A stretch of 64,000 bases of DNA from Bimastos eiseni. Lineage: Eukaryota > Annelida > Clitellata > Crassiclitellata > Lumbricidae. Numbering within the stretch: the stretch's first letter is position 1; each line of letters begins with the position of its first letter. The stretch lies in NCBI GenBank assembly GCA_959347315.1, contig OY365806.1:24473855-24537854 (forward strand), given 5' to 3'. Shown piece by piece: positions 58,561-64,000 of the stretch. The position numbers were made by a program, and so were the translations under genes. The notes under the pieces are model-generated. The model was not told the origin of the DNA. It was given only the letters and a program-made list of their open reading frames with translations, and made no database searches.

Positions 58561-60919
58561 AAGGATTGAAATGTGTTCTAGGTGTATCTTATGACTGTGT
58601 ACTATTGATTCATTCGGATATTGTGAACCAGTGGAGTTATTTGAGGTCATCTAAGATGACATCAAGGACAAAGTGGAAATGTAGAAGTTATAAGAATGCA
58701 CTGATAATACATAATTATAAATTGTTGAGCTTTCATAGGATAAGTATTGGTAAGACCATAATTATGATTAGAAGTTTATTTCCATGTAGTTGTATGCATG
58801 AGACTTATAAGCACATGTTTCAGCAGTGATTCAAAAAAGTAACAATTTCATGTATGCATCATCAAATGTGATAATATTTTGTGTGGGATGTGAGCATTGG
58901 TCAAATATTTCATTGGGATGCAGGGCATATAAGAGACTGGGATCCCGGGTCTAGACTGTAGCTTATTAAGCAACTTTTAAAGGCCACATAGACAATGTTT
59001 TGATGCATTGCTTTTGAGCAATTTAACACTTATGTAGCAGTCTTGTTTGGGAACTAGAATGTTTCTAGGCTGTTTGGGACGCAGCAGTGGAGTTTAAGTG
59101 GAAGTGCATAATAATTACCTATTTTTTTGGATTGCTACTAGACTAGATGCTGTAGTCCCTACCTTCTCTGCCATCTCTGGGTGCAGATGTCTTCTTAAGT
59201 TTACCAGCAACATAACAGCTCTGCCTGCTTGTATACAGCAGTCATTCCCGAGCTAAATGTGTTGTGTAGCATTAACATTGCAGTCAGGTAGGGTATTAAT
59301 ATTCAGTACAGGCATCCTACTGGACCACATTGTTGTACTTTTAACCTATACAGTTGTCTTGATATTCCTTGCATAGTGATTTGACCACATTCACTGATAT
59401 TCTATTGGACAACTTTAATGAATATTTTTTTAAATATTTATGTGCAGTCTTTTTCAACAAAAAGCAAACACATTCAAACTAAGTAAGCTGCATTATCAGA
59501 CTTCCTTAGTTTAGGTCACTAGTCAACAACCAGCGGCCAGAGGGCCTCGGGCAGCATTGGTTGTGGCCCACAAGGACTTTTAGCAAATCACACTTAGTAA
59601 GATTAATGCTCTGTAAATAGACAATTTCTTATTATGACACAGTTGGTGAAGTCTGCATACAAAATCATTCTCCTGGCCTTGCTGTTTTTTGCAAAAGAAG
59701 TATTGGGTTGTTGAGGTTTAATTTATTTTTACAATGTATCAAATTAGTGCATTTATTGTGGTCAATTTAGAAGGCCATGAGGTGACACTGGCCTTCAACT
59801 TTAAGTGACAGTAACACCTCAAAAGAAATGAAACAAGCAAAAACACTGAAAGAAGTAAATCAACCCTTCAACAAAAAAATGAACGTTTGTTTGTGCAGAA
59901 TTTTACCATGTAGCAATTTATTTAGGAATTATATAGACAATTTTGCGAAATGCTGTTATTGGTGTTCCAAACCAAAAAATACCAGAGTTTTTCAATGGCA
60001 TAACTGATTTTTTTTTTTAAATGGCATTTTTGCATCACTAAACTTTATTGAAAGTTGTGATGAAAAGTCAGTAGTATACAATACTTTCAAATTATATTTC
60101 CACGTATAAGTGTCGATCAAGAGATTGAGTAGGTAACATGTGGTCATGATAAGATTGTGGGTAAAATTTGGAGGAAGTGTAGAGATATTTGGAGCTATAG
60201 AGATTTAGTAGAGAAAGATTGTGTAACAGGAAGAAGGAAGAGGTCATGAATGTGTGTAGGACTGTAGGTAAATCGGTGTGTAGTCTAGTCACATAGTGCA
60301 TGAGGTTGTGAATTGGGTCATTCTGTGAGCCTGTGTAGTGTGTGGAGGGTTGATTTACTATTCGAGACCATGTGATTTTGATTAGTGAAGCATGGGGCAA
60401 CATCACTTTCCAAGAATTAGTCACCTTGCAATGGCTGTGAGCAATGAGCAGTTTACACAACCTTAGTTTTCTCTAGATAACAATTGTAGTTGAGCGTTTG
60501 TATAACGCCACTCAGAGGCGCTATGCTAGTTATGCTGGGGTCATGATTTCATATGTAAAACAAACTTAGCTAAGTTGCTTGACAGATCTATAGTTAATTT
60601 GTGCTGCTTTTGTATAGAATTATGGGTTCCAATTCATAAGTAATTTTTTTTATAATTATTGCAGGTTTTGTGATTGGATCTAAGGTCTAGCAAAGCATCA
60701 GATTATGATCAACAATGGCTAGGATATTGAAGAGTTTATATTTATCAGTTGGTTGTCTGGTAAAGAGAGCTGAATTATCATTAGAAGTTTGAATCTTTGT
60801 GGCGTCTGTAAACGAATTACCCCACTTTATCCTTAGATATGTCGTAATGAACGCGTTGCAGATATTCATTAAAGTAAATATGTGAAAATGAGCTTGAATA
60901 TATTGATTCAGCTTGAGGC

Positions 60920-61329
60920 CAATGTTCCCTCTAACTTTTTCGAGATAGTGAGTGCAAGAAATTGTGTGCACACACAATTTATTTTTTTATGTTTCACACT
61001 TGTGTGTGCAAGTCCGAGCTGAATGCGATGATAGTTAAATTTAGACCGTATCTACAAGTCTATGCATTGTGATAGGCCTAAGTTCTGAAAACCTAAGAAA
61101 AGTCCCTTGTCTTTAGATAAATATGGAGATGTATCAGCCACCGAACCAAAGTTTATGGAGTTAGGTTGAACGCAGTCAACTAGGTGACTCGATTTATGTA
61201 GTTTCATAAAAAGAACTCATGACTCGTTAGTTTAGCAAAAAAATGTTTTTGCACACACTGATTTTTTGTGTGTACTGGCTCCGTGACCTGTGTGCATGCG
61301 CAGTTGCGCACAGCTTAGAGGGAACGCTT
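60920..61329. mobile_element. 410-bp hAT-like MITE in the kinase intron
   Basis: Termini CAATGTTCCCTCTAA and reverse AAGCGTTCCCTCTAA. Identical 8-bp flanks CTTGAGGC lie at 60912-60919 and 61330-61337. The interior carries GTGTGTGCA-type motifs near both ends and no coding capacity. The two differences in the first five bases look like decay of a CAGTG-type terminus. Confidence 0.83.
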
Positions 61330-63182
61330 CTTGAGGCTTATTAATAGTGCTGTATAGTGTTTGTTGCTTTGACCAGCATAGCCACACACCTGCATGTTGA
61401 TATACAACTGGTCTTCATCAAATCTAGCACGATGAAAGAGACTGAAGAAACATATAGTAAAGCATTTTTATCAAAATATGGTTATCTGTAGAACCTTGTT
61501 TCCAAATACTTAAACAGTAGCCAGCAGTGTTCTACCTGCCTGATTGGTTGAATATCTGAATATTGAATACAGTGATTAATTTGAATATTTGGCCGCCTTA
61601 GCATGTTGACCGATGAAAACTTTTATCTAAAGGCATGCAATAAGAGATGTGTATACAAGTCCCCAACAGTCAACATGTTGAGAGGTAATCATGTCAGCAG
61701 AAGGGGATTGATTGATAAAGTTTGATTGGAGTATAAGTAAAAACTAGATGCAGTCTCTTCTGTTTGTTTCAGTGCTTCACTTAGATTCATGTAGCACTTG
61801 ACATTGATTTTTAAATATTTGCTAAGTTAGCGCACAATCCAACGCCAGTAATGAATTTTCTGTCCAACAGCAACTTTGGTGCATGTCAGACCTCTGTACA
61901 GGTATCTTTGTTGGGGATTTTGCTTCTTCCTTGCAAATGTAAGCTGTTCTTGGAATGTAGCCTTGGTAATTGATGCAGCCTGCTTGTTCTTATAATAAAG
62001 TTGTGCAAAATGGCTGCTGTTGTTGTTACCCATATGACTTCTGTATTCCTAGAAATGTAGTAGGCATTTGTTTTATGGCCTAAGCAATGCCATGTTCATG
62101 TCTTAGTCTCTCTGCTTAGTACTGCTTTGTGGCCACGTGCTCTGAATATGACTGCATGAAGCAAGCAGTTGATGATTTGGCTTGTGCAGATTTATCACAC
62201 AATCATAGAATACTAACTTAGCCACAGAGTAATCGTGAGTTGACTGCAAGAACTAGATATTATGATTTCTAAGACGTGAGCCAAAATGTGTGCCAATGTG
62301 GGCTCTTTAATGTATGCCATGAAATGAATCGAAAGTGAAGGTGAGACCCAAGTTGCCCGACTTGACCAAGAAATATTGCTGTAGTAAGTTTAAGTTGGTC
62401 CTAATTCAGGGTAGTATACTATATCTTGGTGTTTGAAGTCTGAAGTCATGTTAGAAATTTGAAGATACAGCCATGGGTGTAAATCTTTAAAGAAGACTGA
62501 CAAAAGTAACAGCTGTGATTTAAATGCTAACTGGTGGTGCTAATGTCCAAAGGTGTAAGGCATGATCAGAGTTCAAGATCTTTCACACCTACTCATGCCT
62601 GTCTGAAAAGTAAGACAGTGATCAAGTATTAAAATCATTTATTTAATTCTTGAACCTGTGCACTGCTTGTCAATGTTAACAACTAGTAGAAAATGTCCTG
62701 TGTATAAAATCATTGTGTTTGAAAGTAATCTGTTCAGCATTCCTCAGTGTTAATGAATGCTCAAGTGTAACGGATACTTTTATGCATACAGGGTTTGTAT
62801 GTATGTGTGTGTGACATTGTGTGTACTGCATATATAACAAATGAATATGTAGTTTGGCTTGAAATTGGAGTTACATTAAGCATACTGGTTAGACAGGTAA
62901 TTATTTTCTGTAATTAATTTTACGGCTGAGCACTGTTATTGCTATAGGATATACATGTATTCTTGGCAGGTTCATTTGACTGAATGATTCTGGTTAAAAA
63001 TGATGTCAAATACGTTTGAACTTGTTCGGCATTTCCAAGGCATCTGATGTGGGGTGAGGCGGATGCCATATGTGCAGCACCTACAGCAGGCAGATGGAGC
63101 CTCTTTAGCCAGCCTTCACACAGCAAGATTTGTATGACTGACTTGTGGGTTATATTTAAAATAAACTGAGCAGACAGACCAT

Positions 63183-63184
<2 letters not shown>

Positions 63185-63219
<35 letters not shown>
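63185..63219. repeat. (AG)n microsatellite
   Basis: About 35 bases of AG dinucleotides inside the kinase intron. Confidence 0.95.
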
Positions 63220-63222
<3 letters not shown>

Positions 63223-64000
63223 CAAAGCCACCGTCTGGGATAACAGTATATATTATCAGGTCCATGAACTGCTTGATCAGGCTATGCTGTGTGTTTTCCT
63301 GTGCACAGTTTCTGGTTTATTAGGTCACCTTGAAAACTAAGCCAGATGCATCTATATGCTATATACTGCAGCCAGAGGTTGATTTAAAATTAACATAGAG
63401 AACAAGTTTTATGTACTATACATTGCTTGACATTGATTAACAATTAAAATAAAGACAAAAGGCCCAGGATCTGTATTTAACCCTAGGACTGATTTTGCAT
63501 AGATTAGTGATGGGTGATAATCTGTGGTTTAAAGGATGTTCACCAATCCCAGTGTTTGCTTTGTTTCAGTGTTTGGGCTTTGAGTCCCTAGTACCTGATA
63601 AATGCATGATTGCATGTAGGGATGAACCGAGTTTTAATCTCTTGCTGGATCCGAGGACTGAGTTTCATGAGTTGAATTTTGCCGAGGTTGATTTTTGAAA
63701 ATTTTAAAAAGTCTCATTATCTGGATTTTTAGATTGGCAGTTCACACAACTTTTATGAATTTTTTTAGTTTTGCTTTAGTTTTCAGTAGGAAGTAGCAAC
63801 TTGTAAGCACTAACATTAGCAGTATTTGTGCGTTTAGTTAGGTCAATTATCGTTTTGTAAATAAAAATGAAAGTATTTATGATTTTAGTTAGGTTGATTG
63901 TTGTTTTGGAAGTTAAAAAAAAATCCGATTTTCGTTTTTAAGACAGAAAATCAGAAAGATTATTACTTGGACCCATGGTTTGTCCGAGTCTGAGGTTTGC

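Noticed and set aside
60092..60460. 122-codon minus-strand frame
   Set aside because: No recognisable domain, His/Ser/Leu-rich composition typical of A+T-rich intron sequence, no splice context.

Overview
This is nuclear DNA from a eukaryote, almost certainly a marine invertebrate animal. Protein-coding exons are short, carry GT..AG introns and are separated by kilobases of transposon remnants, microsatellites and A+T-rich filler. There are no operons, no bacterial-type gene packing and no CRISPR or phage signals. The palindromic octamer TAGGCCTA is strikingly frequent. From memory that is a habit of echinoderm and hemichordate genomes, so an ambulacrarian deuterostome is my best guess; this is inference only.

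Three loci matter. (1) Positions 21633-34065 (+) hold an apparently intact six-exon gene for a 480-residue type II Golgi glycosyltransferase of the beta-1,4-galactosyltransferase family. All five splice phases close and every family motif is present. The residue that sets donor choice is Ile rather than Tyr, which points to a UDP-GalNAc-type enzyme. (2) Positions 39785-47273 (+) hold a tandem unprocessed duplicate with the same exon order and phases. It is broken: lost start codon, in-frame stop, frameshifts, no exon 5 and no acceptor for the last exon. I call it a pseudogene. (3) Positions 56727-57328 (+) hold one exon of a HIPK-type protein kinase (N-lobe through activation loop). Its next exon lies beyond the right edge, after an intron of more than 6.6 kb.

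The rest is accessory DNA. Positions 1-21500 hold a DDE_Tnp_4 transposase relic (433-905), large GAT/ATC microsatellites (1.7, 5.0 and 5.7 kb), a 1.17-kb hAT-like element with a perfect 8-bp target duplication (6583-7751), a 940-bp TTAA-flanked element with about 80-bp inverted ends (11869-12808), a complete and apparently intact DD37D Tc1/mariner transposon (13531-14912) and a pair of adjacent perfect palindromes (18072-18143). The introns of the glycosyltransferase gene hold an antisense non-LTR retrotransposon 3' end (23721-24366), a second LINE fragment with a hairpin at its 5' end (30536-31051) and a 1.64-kb TIR element (31203-32844).

Positions 34100-39700 hold a truncated inverted copy of the TTAA element and a degenerate LINE. 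The pseudogene introns hold further TIR elements, a LINE relic, a SINE and a 64-bp hairpin MITE. Positions 48600-50800 hold one TIR element nested in another. The kinase intron is A+T-rich with a few SINE, LINE and hAT relics.

Functionally, the window contributes a Golgi glycan-extending enzyme with a dead paralogue and part of a nuclear or cytoplasmic signalling kinase. Nothing links the two beyond adjacency. The transposons are neighbours and passengers, not partners.
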